In this document: positions 10,978 to 23,899 of the stretch, one piece after another | Layout of the letters: each line of letters begins with the position of its first letter | How positions within the stretch are numbered: position 1 is the stretch's first letter | Assembly (NCBI GenBank): GCA_013115145.1 | Contig: JAAPAO010000084.1 | Span: 1 to 64,000 of the forward strand | Length of the DNA stretch: 64,000 nt | DNA from: Perkinsus chesapeaki | Taxonomy: Eukaryota > Perkinsozoa > Perkinsida > Perkinsidae | Direction of reading: 5' to 3' | The notes under the pieces: generated by a model | The model's database searches: none | What the model was told of the DNA's origin: nothing | The model's input: the letters and a program-made list of their open reading frames with translations, nothing else | Made by a program: the position numbers and the translations under genes

Positions 10978-13290
10978 GTATTCGGGGGATATCTGGAAGT
11001 ACGCCTTCTAGACGAGGGCAACAGCTCCGCTATAATCGCTTCTGGGCGCGTGCCCATTTGGTCCTTGCTCCACCAGTCTACTATTATCGAAGGCCCTTTC
11101 GAGTATGTACACAGTATGCCAGATAATGCCTTGTAATCTACCCCAGATTAACCCTATCCAACCCTCCCGATAACACTGCTGAGGGCAACGAAGCCGAAGG
11201 AGAAGGTAACTCCCAGCGTGCGCCAGGTCACAGGGTGATGTCCCGTCATTGCTCCATTTAATTCGTCCAATATGTTTCAATCAATGCTTACCTGGGCCGA
11301 CTAAGGATATTCCGTTTGTTCTCGAGGGAGGGAATTTTAAACAGGGTGGCGCTTAATTCCCCCATTAGACACGGAAGACGGTGGCTCGCCCGCGGTCCTT
11401 ACTGCTTCGGTGAAGATTAAAGTGGACGATTACCTCGGTAAGCATATCCAAGGTATTGTGCGTACATCATAAGTTTGACGTTATGAGTTGCTAATTAGCA
11501 GTTCTGTAGCCTAGTGGCCACAATAGAAGGCTTTCTTGTGCAATTAAAGCTACCTTTCCTCTCAGGCAATGTAGAGGACTTCCCCGATGACTGGCGAATG
11601 CTTACGCTGCACATAGAGGAAATGTGAGTGCCCAGCCCAGAATTCGATACGAACTCATCCATTCGCTTCAGCCTGAGTATCGAACACCTATTAGGTGCAA
11701 CGTGCCAGCTGCTCTACTCAATATCGCTCCATTCAATGACAGTCAGACACTCGAACAGGCGGCATGCGCAGTGGACGGTTCTCATCCGCTAGAATACCGT
11801 GTAATGCCTCTGCACATGTGCCTCGAATTGTTTTAACAAGAGTCTCTACCAGGCCACCTTCAACGGTCTAACGCTCGCGGGTGGAAAGCTGTATCGCTGG
11901 ATCCACCCAGATGCCAGAGATGACTCTAAACTCAACGCTAACGGAGAGCATCAATATGACAACTCTGAGAATGTAAACACGCATTACTCGGGAGTTGAGG
12001 CAGCGAGATGTGATGTGTCGCAGATTACACAGTGGAGAGAAGCATGTGTTACGGAGGATGAGTTCCGAATGACCATGAGGTGAGAAACAACACGGTGCAA
12101 TATCAAATGCATCTCTGCGGTTTGCTATTGAGTCGCTTAGAAAGCAAAACTGCGACATTTATGACTCATCTCCTTATATCGGATTATGCTTGATTGATCG
12201 GTGCAGCCAGGACATGAACGAAGCTTTTCGGGGCATCTTCCACGCAACCGTAGAAGCCTCCCGAGATTAATCACGTTGGATATCAAAGAGAGATTGATCA
12301 ATGCCAGGAACCTTGGCTACGGCAGCAGAGTCCAGAGCCTAAAGGCCCTGTTCGAAAGTCTCAGTGAAGGTTCTTCGGACGGAATGACATACGCCACTGT
12401 ACCGCTTGAAACTCTCTTTGTTGCCCGACGTGTCCTTGATCTTAGTTCGAGAGAGCTTTGGCTGTACCGGACTCCAGACAGTCTCTAGATAACGTAATCA
12501 AAGTAGCAGGTTACATCTACAAGGTTAGTAAATCTTACCCTTGGGAGCTGGATTAAACATTCCTAGACCTACGGGACGCCTCTGATGGCATGGAAGAGTA
12601 TTAAAGGGAAAGATAGAGAGACCGGGATCACTCGGGTAGAGGTAGACACCACTGTGCATTGTGGGCCTGATGATCGTCGAGTTTTAGTTGGCCAACTGGC
12701 TTAACAGCCTTAATATCTCCCAGGGTTCAGACGAGAAGGGTAAAGCCTTGCTCATTCACTTATCGGAACTTGAGGCTGCTGGGTCACTCAGGTTCGTCTG
12801 GGCAGTCCAATGACATTGTCGAAGGCGTTTTCGAGTTCATGTTAGTTCCCGATGGAGGAGCCTTATCCATCGAGCACCTTAGTAGAATTGAAATTTACAG
12901 GTGAGTGTGTTTGCATTTCCTGGCAGTTTGTGCTCCATTTGTTCGATCTCATTCCAGTGGGAAGTCTCGTTCTTCATTGATTTTTGATCAGGCGAGTAGC
13001 GGTGTTCTTGAAAATCGAAGATCTCCGAAGGATCTGCATCGACCGTGATCGCAGCATAGCTCAGGCTTATGAGGCCATGGCCTTTGAGACTGGCGTGGTG
13101 TTAGAAAGGTGACAAACAACATTCCATGGCTAGAACATCGTGTAACACGAAGGTTCCTCAAGTATTTCGCAGACGACGCTAGTACAGTGGAGTTAGGAGA
13201 GATTTTTGCCTGGCTGGACACTGACAGAGACGGGATTATCTCGGCGTGTGACTGGATGGTTCTGGATGAACTAGATGTCGGTTAGTGACT
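10978..13290 (+). CDS. C2-like plus EF-hand exons (N-terminal part of CFAP70 or a separate gene)
   Basis: A series of plus-strand exons with GT-AG borders. At 10978-11130 a beta-rich segment (YLEVRLLDEGNSSAIIASGR) looks like part of a C2-type fold. An exon at about 11567-11623 includes EDFPDDWRMLTLHIEE. Another at about 11838-12080 includes FNGLTLAGGKLYRWI, loosely like the N-terminal half of CFAP70. From about 12280 the content changes to EF-hand-like helices: RVQSLKALFESLSEG, then VEGVFEFMLVPDGGALSIEH near 12810-12895, then DLRRICIDRDRSIAQAYEAM near 13020-13090. A canonical calcium loop, DTDRDGIISACDW, lies at about 13220-13255. Either these are extra domains of the following CFAP70 gene, or a separate C2/EF-hand gene sits upstream of it. 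Exact start and joins are unresolved. Confidence 0.5.
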
Positions 13291-13559
13291 TCCTGCGCCG
13301 AGCGTATCCCTGCTCTGGCCAATTCAAAGTATGGCGGAAGCTCAGGTGATCGAAGCCCTCCTAGAAATGAGGATACTTGCACGACGTATAAGCAAAAAGG
13401 ATGAAACTCAAAGTATGTTCCATTACCAAGCTTTGCATTCCCAGTAGCCCTTGGCAGATTCTCTGGATCTTCACTATATCACGTCAGCACTGAAAACAGG
13501 ACTGGACAACGTTTTCATACGCAAGAGCGGTATCACAGGAAGGTATCATCCAACATATC

Positions 13560-16500
13560 ACAATGGACAAAGAATGGAAATTCAGACACTTCATCAATTT
13601 CCTCACCTTCGAGCAGGAGGATAAGATAGACAGCGTTATGGTGAAAGAAATGGCTAATTTAGATATTGTTAAAATATGCAGACTGGATTTGTCATTCAGG
13701 GACTGGCTGTTCCCGAGGTATATAATCCTCTATGGGTTACTTTGTACTACATTCACGCCCTGCATAGATTTGGTAGCGTTGACAATGCATTCGAGCATTT
13801 CGCCAAGAGCGTGACTGCAAACGACCTGGGAGAAGTTGTCGCTGAAGCGCAGCGAGGACCTGCTATTAAATGGAGCCCGCCGAGCGAAACCTCATACAAG
13901 GTGACATGCGTATGATTGAGTATGAATTATAGTCACTGAGGTTGTTAATGGTGAGGCTTGCCATTTCGATGCAGCTGCGATCTACTTGCCTCGACCTCCG
14001 AAAATCGTCTCTGTTTGAAAAAATAGTCGGTCTGCCTGGCTCGACCACTGGAGTTCAAAGTTCAATGTTGATTGAACATGGCATAATGTTTATCACAGGG
14101 ACGTCGATTTCTCGAGGCCGTGCAATCATTGTACAGCAGCTCCATTCAAGAGTCAGAAGATGAATGGGTCTATCTGGAACCGTACGTACCAATTTCTGCA
14201 ACAGAAGTAGTTGACAAGAAAGCCACCAAGGTAGATTTCCCCAAACGGTGCATCAATAAGGTGAACTTTAGGGTGCCAAGAACGACACTCATGTAGATCT
14301 TGAAGGGCTCGCAAAAGGCTATCGTGGAAAGGCTCGAATCTGCTTGGCGGATTTGGCCCACTCCAGCTCGGTCGAGTAACAATATACTGAGTCTCGATTT
14401 CACAACCTGTTATGCAGGGGGACTGCTTCTGTTGTAACGGTAGAGCCGCAGGATATACACGCCTATGGAGAGGTACGTACTGTTTGCTGTACTGGCTAGG
14501 CGACTGCCAGGCCGACACTTCCCCTATGACCTTCGAACTTGCTGGGACATATATTCGCTATCGACTATCAGTTGACCGACCAATAAGCGCTCTGGATACC
14601 ACCGTGAGTTCCGCCAGTTGGAGCTGCATAAGATTTTTTGTTATGTCGTAGTTACTAGCACCTCCCACAGCAGAAGGACACATTGTCGCTGAGGTGAGCC
14701 GTCCTTGAGTAGATTATTTGCTTCATGCAACATAAACACGTTAGAGCAAATGAACCATTTGTTATCATAACAGAGTCATCATCGATCAGGTGATCCCACG
14801 AATAGTCGAACAGCCTCCAAAAGTTACTCTAGAAGATGGCTTCATAGACAAGGTATAGCCACCACTCGCCGAAAGCTATTATTACAATATCATTATAGAT
14901 TGCCCGATGTGTTACGCAGTATATAGTACCAGGTTTTGCCGAGGATGCCAACTCAGTCAACCAGCAAGAAGGTGCATGCAGCTTTTCATTTCTGTTTAGC
15001 GATTCTCTTTTCAGCGGAAATGAACGTTTGCGCGGAACGCCTTTCGGTTGAAGTGCGAAATATCCTCATTGGCATATTCCAGACCTGCCCTTTCGGCCCG
15101 CCCTCTGCGGTAGCCCTCGCGAATCCAAATTTTCGGCGAATCACTATCAGGCAACGGCTGAGCATGGCGACCTTGCCGGCATCGCAAGCCTCTTTACATA
15201 CTCTATGCAATTGGTAAATAAAGCTATCAACGCTGTGCAGGAGCATCAGACACTGATAGAAGATGAGGAACTTTGGAACGGCCAGTGAGAGACTTATAAC
15301 ATGACAGATCATCTTCTTATCAGGCGATCTCCCAGCGATAATGAATTGAGCCGGCAGCAAGAGGTTTTACTTACTGATGGTTCACTCAGGACTGGCCTTA
15401 CGTTAGTTACTCTCAGCGCGCTATGCACGCCTATCCTTCGAGGCGGAGGCCAACGGCTGGAAAGACCGCGCTATCCTTTTCTTCGAGAAAAGGCTGGCGC
15501 TCAGCATGAATGATCGGGATGTTTGGTTTGAGTGCGCGAGCATCTTCAACATGGACGTCCTTCTTCATTCATGTGCCCAGATATGCGACTTTTCTCTGCC
15601 GAATATCATCCGCTTACAACACGGATCAAAGTCGACAGTCTATCGCAAAGCTGAAGGCCATTGGTGCACTTCAGAAGTGCTTGGCCTTATCCGGTATCTG
15701 TGGTTCCCTGACAGAGGAGCCGTCGAATGGACTACAGCAGCAGGTAAGCTGCTCGAGTCCACAATAATTTCTATTCACCATAGGAACTTGTCTCGGCTAT
15801 GAAAGCTCTCGCGATACTTCTTGGTGAAGAAGGACAGTATGACGCGGCGAAGCGCATTCTTTCGTGAGCTTGCTTTAGGGATTCCATACTGAACACTTCC
15901 AAGGTACATTCTCACGCATCAAGCTTCAAGTAATAGAGATGTTTATATATTCTATTGGGTGATCTGCTCCACAAATCCGGAGAGAAACGGCTCGGGGATA
16001 AGTAGAGAGCTGAGTCCGCAATCATAATGCAGGTGCGTTGATAGATATTTCCGTCTGGTAAACCGCCATGATGTCAAGAAACCCACAGAGAAAGAGGGTA
16101 GGCTAGCAGGGTTATTGTATGGTTGAGTTGGTGTCATAGTGACGTCTGACGAGCACGAGGAAGCCGCCGCGAGAGGACGTGAAGCACACCTTCGCTGTAT
16201 GGCTGACTTAGCGAGTTGTTTTCCCTTTAGCAAGCTTGAGAAGCATCCGCACTTATTCAGTGGACGAAGACGGTCTTCCATTGGATCCAGAGACTCCTCC
16301 GATCCCAACAGCCGATCTTATCACTACTAACCTGATCGAGGACCTGGCTAACCTTGGCTTGGGAGATGGGGCTTTGTCAATATTATCACTGGTGGATGCA
16401 GGTTGGTATATCACACTCGAACTAACACAGAAAATATTACAGGCACCCTCCAGCTGGCCTTCTCCACTCTGCAGAGTTCTTCGTTTAATATGCTGCGGGC

Positions 16501-17612
16501 ACAAGTGGCAATGCTTACAGGTGTTTACAGTATGAAGGGATCCTTTTCTACTTTCACGCGGTAGGCGACTTTGAACAAGCTGCGGCACTGATCAGAGAGC
16601 ATATTCTCCCCACTGGACTAACTGTCCTAGGAGCTGTAAACATACTATACGGGGAAATTACCCGAAATCTCTCGGCAGGATAACGATAGGCATCAAAAGG
16701 CGTGGCTTTACCTCGCGGAGTGCAATTTTCAACTTGCGAGGAAGCAAGAAGCCTTATCTTGTTATCGGAAGGCAACCGACTCGTTCACCTCCCAGCCAAG
16801 TGACACAGTGGTATACTTAAGGATCGGTGAGTAAGGCTTCATCTTAACGGATATGAGACATTGCTTTTAAGGGACTCTATGCACCGAGCTTGGCTATCTT
16901 AGCCAGGCTGCAGATGCTTTCAAGAAGAGCTTGCGTTGCAGGCAGACGTCTTTGGCGTGGCTCGGTCTCGCCCAAGTCGAGGAAGCGAGTTGAGTATTTT
17001 ATCCCTCTGCGGCAGTATAGCGGTGCATTAGCAGGATGCATTCCTTCCGCGAAGTTCCTCAAGGCAGCCAATGCCTTGGACCCGTATCGGGCACGTATTT
17101 GGGCTGAACTATGCGTCGCACTATTGCAGAGCCAAGATATAGTAGGGTCTGCCATGGTAAGGCCGACAGCGCACAACCCCCGCAACCACTGGCCGCAGGC
17201 TCTCCAGTCATTCGTGAAGACTTCTGGCATTACCTTGGAGGAACCTCTAGAGGCGTCCCAAATTGAGTACATGTCAAACGAGGTCTCTTCCCATATTTGC
17301 CATCGTGAGTGATTAGCTGCCAGCAGGTCCACTCCCTTCGAATGCTCATCAAGGTGACATGTGCTTTACTATCGCATGGGAAGCTGCCGAAAGAAGTGAG
17401 ATGGAGTTTCGAGTCGACACTCTCGACGCAGATACTTTCAAGAGAATTTTGAAATGAGTTATCTTTAGGCAGAGAGTATCATTCACTCATATCAACGTCA
17501 TGGTGTTGCGGGAGTCTCGGAGTCTTCGGAAGTACAGGAGCTGCTATCGAGAAGCCTATTCCAGCAGGGCAGACGAGCTGGGGCGCTTGAAGCACTGGGA
17601 ATGGTTTCATAG
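13560..17612 (+). CDS. CFAP70: CFAP70/TTC18-like axonemal TPR protein
   Basis: CFAP70 is a component of the motile axoneme, known from the central apparatus and involved in ciliary beating. Many short exons in plus order follow the CFAP70 plan. AGTYIRYRLSVDRP near 14540-14590 matches the beta segment before the TPR half. RLSFEAEANGWKDRAILFFE near 15430-15500, KALAILLGEEGQYDAAKRIL near 15800-15865 and AWLYLAECNFQLARKQEALS near 16700-16760 are TPR helices. LGYLSQAADAFKKSLRC then SLAWLGLAQVEEA (16880-16990) and AANALDPYRARIWAELCVAL (17060-17130) correspond closely to the last TPRs of vertebrate CFAP70. The last exon ends QGRRAGALEALGMVS with stop at 17610-17612. The upstream border is uncertain because the preceding C2/EF-hand exons may belong to the same gene. 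Confidence 0.8.
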
Positions 17613-18427
17613 TTCGGTGAAACCCGATCCTGGTAGCTCAAGTCTGATGCTACTGCGTGAAGAGCTTTTGAATGATGGAGTAGGTGACCATGCACTTTGG
17701 TGATCATCATGCGCAATCTAATAGTGTTTGTGTTATACGAGCGTACCACTGCTAGTGACCTGTTACAATGTGCGCTTTACCCTCAAGCATACGAAGTATC
17801 AACGGGCTTTACTATAACATGACCCCGGAGAGCTTCTCCTTCGGATTGAGCTCCAACTTCAATAGTCGACCGCAGAAATTGTGCCAGAACAAACCAGAAG
17901 AAAAATTAGCAGTGATGCCTCAACTTGAGCCAAGATTACACGATAACGAGCCAATACAGTAAATTGACCTGTATTCAGCTTACAGCTGAAGCACTCACTC
18001 ACTAGCCAGACTGACTAAGTCAGTCTGACTTGCACAAGCACTGTGTTACTATAACACAATGGGACAGGACAAGGAATCGACTCCGGCTCGAACTGTACCT
18101 CCAAGCACACGTGCTTTCCAATTCGTATATGCTTATGTCTACAACGGTGTCCAGGGTTACTCTAGATGTGACTTATTCGACCGGTGCGTTCTCGGTTCCT
18201 ACGACTAATTATGACCTACGCCTCGTGGGATTACGCTAAAAGCGTAAAATTGCGTTAAATTGTGAATCAGTCTGTAAGGTAGTTCTGGTCGCAAAGTCCA
18301 TGACTGAGATGCTTCACCAAGGTTTGGCGGGTATTCCGGTATGTTTTTGGATAGGCCGCCTTTTTCCTCTAGCGAGGTAGGGTCAAGTTAAGAAGAGTTT
18401 ACTTCATCGTTTCATTGCACTCCTGCA
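17613..18427. other. Intergenic region between convergent genes, with two hairpins
   Basis: The stretch lies between the 3' ends of CFAP70 (+) and the kinesin (-). Two perfect short inverted repeats sit close together: 17974-17980 with 17984-17990 (7-bp stem, 3-nt loop), and 18007-18015 with 18019-18027 (9-bp stem, 3-nt loop). No coding content is evident. Confidence 0.45.
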
Positions 18428-21400
18428 TCAACCCGCATTAGACTGGGTGGGAGTCCGACTATTACCGCAACACCAAAAATGTACGCAATGAAATTTTCGC
18501 ACTGGAACAACACGTGACTGCATGTGTGAAATGCAAGACCGAATATCAGTCGCCAAATCCCTCAATGAGGGCCCCTCATTTGCTTCGTCACCTCGCTGCC
18601 AAGTGGCTCGAATCTCCTCGACGGTTGCGGGAAGACATCTCAGCAAGTTGTCGTATCTGTGGCACACAGAAGTGCTGAGCGGGTTATCAAGCAAGTGCTC
18701 ACTTTGGCTAGAGGATCCACAGCCGGGGCTTTCGAAGAGGGCGAAAGTGCTCTGCTCTCGTTTTTGAGGGCTCCTGTATGATTAGCTGCGGCTCTCGATG
18801 CGGGCTTCGTAGAACCTGCGATGGCAGATCGGGGTCGACAGGGCCCATCTCGTGGAAATAGTTCGACAGCGCGGCTATTCACCTCGGCTCGCTCGGTTGT
18901 CCCACTGTACATGAGGGGTCGGAGGCAGGCCGGTGTTTCGGTTGATGATCTACAGCTGTCCAGTTGTAGAGACCTTAGGAGGTCATCACTCACTGGACTT
19001 CTATATCGGTAAACGCCGTTCTTGTTCTTGCCGAAACGGTTGTGTACAGCATATGCCCCAACAGGAGAGCCATTGGTCGGAGGTCGCCTATTGTAGCTAA
19101 CGTGCTGGTGTCCTATAGGACAAGACTCTGCGTAATTCGCGAAGTTGGCAAGTACTGTCTCTGTGCTCGACAGAGCTTCCGACGTTCCTACGTTGAGTGG
19201 CGATACCAGGCCTTCGATATTGTCGAGCAATCATCTTATAGCGAGCAGCTGAATGTTCTATCCTCGGGAGCCTCACGGTGGGTGATGGCGGCATCTTAGA
19301 TCTGCTAGGGGGTTTATACTGGGGTGAATGATGCTCTTCTATTTGACGGGACGTGATAGTCCCTTTTGGTATCTCATCAATAAGCTCCTTCATCCCTCGT
19401 ATTTTGCTCGCCCGAGGAATCCCCAGTTCTCGGGCTTTGTCTCCTGTAGAGGGATCAGACGGGGGCAACACTCCAACAGTAGGCAGATTAGAGTCCTTCA
19501 GAGTGCTGGCGAAATCTCCAGTACGCAGCGGTATGTATCTAAGTCCCCATTAGTTTTCCTACGGAATACTCTTTATTCCTACGAGGCGTGACTGTTGGCT
19601 CGATCAACCTCACCTCGCTGTTCGTCAGTGAGCACAAGTCTATGCTCTTCGAGCATCTGGTCGCGTAGTTTTATTTGGTACTGAAGGACAGAAAAGCCGT
19701 TCCCTTATGACGCAGGTTTGCGTAACAAACTCGGCTGCAAGTTACTTTCAGCCTTTGAATTTCCAAGTTCTTCTGATGCACCACCATCTCATGTGCTTTG
19801 AGCATTTGCTGGGCCTGCTCATACGATTCCATAGCTTCAACCTCTAGGACCTAAGTGAAACTAAGAGGCAAGGGATTTCCCCAACGCTGTGAATGCCCGG
19901 TACTTGATTGCGGAACATGAGCTCGAGAAACGCTCGAACATCATCGTTATGTACCTGATAAGTTGTCTCTAGCGCTCAAGTTATGATGGGTGTTACTGTA
20001 TTAGGGAGCTCTGCCTGCAGGGCGTTCAGCACCTCCTCGTTATCTTTCAGCCTTTGTGCTAGCATATGGCGATTCCTGAGGTCCACCCAAACGAACGTGC
20101 ACAAAACCGCTATTCAGCTTTTGTGTCAGTTTCCCCTCACTTTTCATTGGATTGAATCGTCTCCTCCACGGCACTGAGATTCTGTTGCAGCTCACTAATG
20201 GGCTTAACCGGATGGTCGCTGCTACTGGAACCATCTCCGCGTAAAGCTTGCTCTTCCCAGCGGCTTATAGCCAGCATCACTTTAGCTTTCTCAGTCTGCT
20301 GGGCTCGAACTTCAATCTCAGTATCAATCAGACTCCGCTTGAGCTGGACTCGTTCCTCAACATTGCTGACTAAGGCTTGGCGCCACCTGATAGGATAGTA
20401 GTAACCACGCTCCTCAGACAGGGAACTGATATCATCGATCAAGTATCCGACGGCTCACTTCTCTGATGCTTCGCGTTCTGGATCGTTCGTCGGTGACATC
20501 TGCAATAAAGAGGGCTGGTCGCAACGATAAGCGCTAAGACTAGGCCTACCAAATCCTCCGGTGCCACCGAGCGCGATTTAGTCGCTAGCTTCTGCCGAAG
20601 GTCTGTTACCTACAACCAGCGATGGCCTTCGATGAAGCGTTCATCTAGCAGTGCCGGACTCACGACAGATCGAAGCTCGTTGATGATCTGTGTATACTTG
20701 GATATATGGAAGCTCACGTTGAGGACATTTCGTGTGGCCTGAATGACGTGCCGGTCACTGAGCTGGTCTTAGGGATATCGCTGGTCTACCTTAGTCTTTA
20801 TTTTCTTCGCTCTGTTGGCATATTTCAGAGTGTTGTGCGTATCCTCGTAGTTCAAGTGACAGGGCGATATGTTCGCTATCATCACCGTCCGGCAGTTGCC
20901 ACCAAGGGAATCCTTGAGCAGCCTTGTCAGCTTCGAATCTCTGTAAGGGACGAAGCTGCTCTGCTTGCCACCCGCTTGATCAGCAAGAGCTGTGATACAG
21001 TTGCCCAGAGCCAAGAGTGATCGGTTTATGTTAGCTCCTTCGATCATCCGGAGACCCTTGTTGTTCGTCTGGCTAGCGCGTTCGCTGCCCGCCAGGTCTA
21101 TCATTGATAACTTTCCAACCAACACCTCAGCAACCAATCCGCTTCCCTTCTCTCGTTGCTCTACAACAACTTGCAGGACAGCATGTGACCGTGACGAGGT
21201 TTCGTTCGCGGATGTGGGTTCAGTGGTACGATTCCGGTTTCCTCGTTGCAGGAGCTCCATAATCTCTCGGGCGGATTCCAGACCTCCAACTTCGCTGATA
21301 CCAGCTACACTCATCCCCTTCACTGGGTCCTCTCGGAGATCTAGGTAGTCCGAAGTTGACGATGCCAACAGGTCTCGGATATTCTCGTTATAAACCTGCA

Positions 21401-22525
21401 CAAGCAGCGCTCAGAATATCTTGGAGACCTCTCCACTGATGACTTCATACAGTGGGAAATCCTATGGACAATCTCAAAGTAACAAAAGATGCTCCTTAAC
21501 TTCCCACACTAAATTTTCAACAGTCGTAAGGAACAGAGGGTTCTACAACTGGCGGACCGCTAATTACCTCAAGGAAGCTGCATTTTATTTGAACATGTTT
21601 CTCATTCTGCTGCTTCACAACCTTAACATGCTCGAACAAGTCCCTGCGTATAATATCAGCGCGGATGGCCGCTATAATAACTGCCTTAAAGTGAGGGTCA
21701 TAGTTCCTGGCTGTGAGTAGCTGCCGAGCATCGTGTATGTTTTACCTGGAAATAGACCCATGGCATGCTCCTGTTAAGCAGCTACCTGCGCCCGTTGCTC
21801 CATATGCGAACACTGTGGCATTGAAGCCCTGCAGCACACCAGGAATGAGAAACTTCGCCGTATTCTCATAAACGTGGTTCTGGGAGCAATTGGCCTCAAA
21901 CACGTGATCAAAGGCATATCTGCGGCAAGTTCCCTGTAACCGTCTTCGGGAGTTTGGGATACCTTCGCTCCTTCGATTTGTTAAGCCTAAGATAGTCGTC
22001 ACTCGCTGTTGTGCCGGGGTCCATTAAGACCACTACTTCATGTTCGAGAACCTATTGCCGACGGCTCGGCAACGAATGTTCCAAATTCGTGCTACTTTAA
22101 CGATTTCCCTTCCACCTTGAGCTTTCTCAAATGGTTGCAGGTGTCTTGTTCTTACAGCTACCAAGATGTTGCCTGACACCAAGGAGTAACCAAGCCGGAA
22201 GGGGTTCGCAGGCAAGCTGTTATTGAAGTGTCTTTCACAGCCCTTTCGTTGGCCCACTTGATCCGCTGCCCATCTGTTTCATGTGATCTTCTGTAGAACT
22301 ATCTCTAGCGATCAATTGGCTGGTAGCGCAGCGATCGGTGTCTATATTCCTATGGAAGGTCGACGGTGAATAGTCGCGATCACAACGGCTGCTGCTAGCC
22401 CCTTGGCGATTCACCGAAGCTGGTGATGTCGATTCGCTGGCATTAGGTGGTACGCCTTTGCGGCTCTCCCGGAGCAGTTTCGGCGAGAGTTCTTCGGTAT
22501 CGTGCGATGCAGCTGGAAGAACCAT
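18428..22525 (-). CDS. Kinesin-8 family motor protein
   Basis: Plus-end-directed, microtubule-depolymerising motors of this family act in mitosis and, in some protists, in flagellum assembly. From an ATG at 22525 a serine-rich leader leads into [20 protein letters not shown] (about 22185-22125). After a short intron comes [16 protein letters not shown], then [20 protein letters not shown]. The P-loop [10 protein letters not shown] is split by an intron near 21790. At 21401-20769 follow the kinesin-8 hallmarks: [12 protein letters not shown], the switch [11 protein letters not shown], the switch [17 protein letters not shown], and RAKKIKTK. The neck continues [18 protein letters not shown] with a coiled-coil stalk further down (for example 20440-20140 and near 19830-19750). 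Introns are about 40-50 nt. The C-terminal exons and the stop are poorly defined; I set the end at the last plausible open segment. Confidence 0.85.
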
Positions 22526-22763
22526 CCATCGAATTGATTCTGGTGCGGAAGACCGTGAGTACAGCTTTCCCGCGTTACAGCCCGCAAGTGCTTCCCGAAC
22601 CGCGAGCGGCACGCCGCGGCGTGCCTCAAAGGCTCTATATGGCGAATGTGACTAACTCGGAACATTACACTTTCTTGGTAAAGTAATGCGGTCAACTTCA
22701 GCGAGAGCCGGGGTCTCAATATTATGAAGTGTGGCCCAGCCGGCTTAGGTAAAACTGAGCCCC

Positions 22764-23785
22764 TCACAGTCTCGAGGAAGGTAAACCACCAGCCTCCTCG
22801 ATCATCGTTTTCAGTAGCTCACTAGCAGAGTCAGTATCCTTCTCCATGAAGATGTCACGGTAATTGTCCATGCGACCAAACCGGAACATGCCGTGAGGCG
22901 GAGACGATAAATTAACAAGTAATCGAGGAGTAGTTCTCGGCAGCAGAATGGGTATTTGGTTGCAAGGCCCCACTTGAAGGCTGGTGCCCATTACCACAAG
23001 AAGGGTCGCTCTACCAAGATCCTCTTGCACACAATCGAAAAAGCGCTCTGGCAGGTTCTCACCGAAGAACACAACGTCGGGTTTGACCAGGCCGTAGCAA
23101 GCGGCGCAGTGTACAGGCTTCTCAGAGGTAAGCAGGTCGGTCATTTTGCCACCGTAAGGGCAACCACAATCAATACACCGCGCCGAACGGAGATGGCCGT
23201 GTGCTTGTACGACGAGGTCCTCAGGCACCCCAGCGTCAATCTCGAGGCTATCAATATTTTGGGTGTAACACCGTAGCAAGGCTCCTTTATCGGCCAGCCA
23301 TGCGATGAACTTGTGCGCAGCGGTAGGCTCGTGGGCGCCCCTGCCAAGCTGGGCTTCATGACACAGTTTATAGAACGGATAAGGATCATGTCTGAAGTAG
23401 TGGATCGAGAACAAGTCCTCAGGGGCTCGCAGACTGCTGGTGTATTTTTTGACGTTGGCGTAGATGCCCGTGTTAGGCGAGCGGAAGTCTGGAATACCGG
23501 CGCTGACCGATATACCAGCGCCAGCCAGAACCACTACTCTCCGCCAGTATCTGCTTGGGTCAGAGCATAACGCCTCCAATCCGACCTCCTTATCTGAAAA
23601 CAGAAAATATGAAGAGTACCCGGGAATCACCGAGCTTCTGGCGTACCTCCGAAAACCTCTCTAAACCGTTGCGGAATACTGGTTGGGCTTGACTCTGAAG
23701 CGGTGCTGAAGACGATCGACTCCGACTCGGCATCAGAATCATCACTATAGGGTTCGCTATGCTGAGACAGTGGGGATGAAGACAT
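22764..23785 (-). CDS. Sir2 family NAD-dependent protein deacylase (SIRT2-like)
   Basis: It removes acyl groups from protein lysines using NAD+. Two exons: 23785-23647 (a serine-rich start, MSSSPLSQHSEPYSDDSDAE) and 23593-22764, joined in phase 1 over a 53-nt intron, giving 322 residues. The catalytic core is complete: VVLAGAGISVSAGIPDFRS binds NAD, TQNIDSLE and the catalytic His in VQAHGHL follow, and two Cys pairs (ARCIDCG and HCAACYG) form the zinc site. FFGENLPERF, VMGTSLQVGPCN and LLVNLSSP complete the Rossmann half. The pattern fits class I, SIRT2-like enzymes. A shorter start within the intron at 23630 is possible but ignores a good splice junction. No targeting signal is obvious, so a cytosolic or nuclear location is likely. 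Confidence 0.92.
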
Positions 23786-23899
23786 ATAGGTGACGAGAAA
23801 GATTCAACTGGTGAGCGGATAGGGAGAACTGTTCTGGTATGCGAGTAACTCAACCCCTCATGGTACAACAGGCACTGCTAGACAAAAAGGGAGCGGGAT

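Noticed and set aside
15952-17332. Minus-strand frames of 111-151 codons
   Set aside because: They mirror CFAP70 TPR exons, which match the family on the plus strand.
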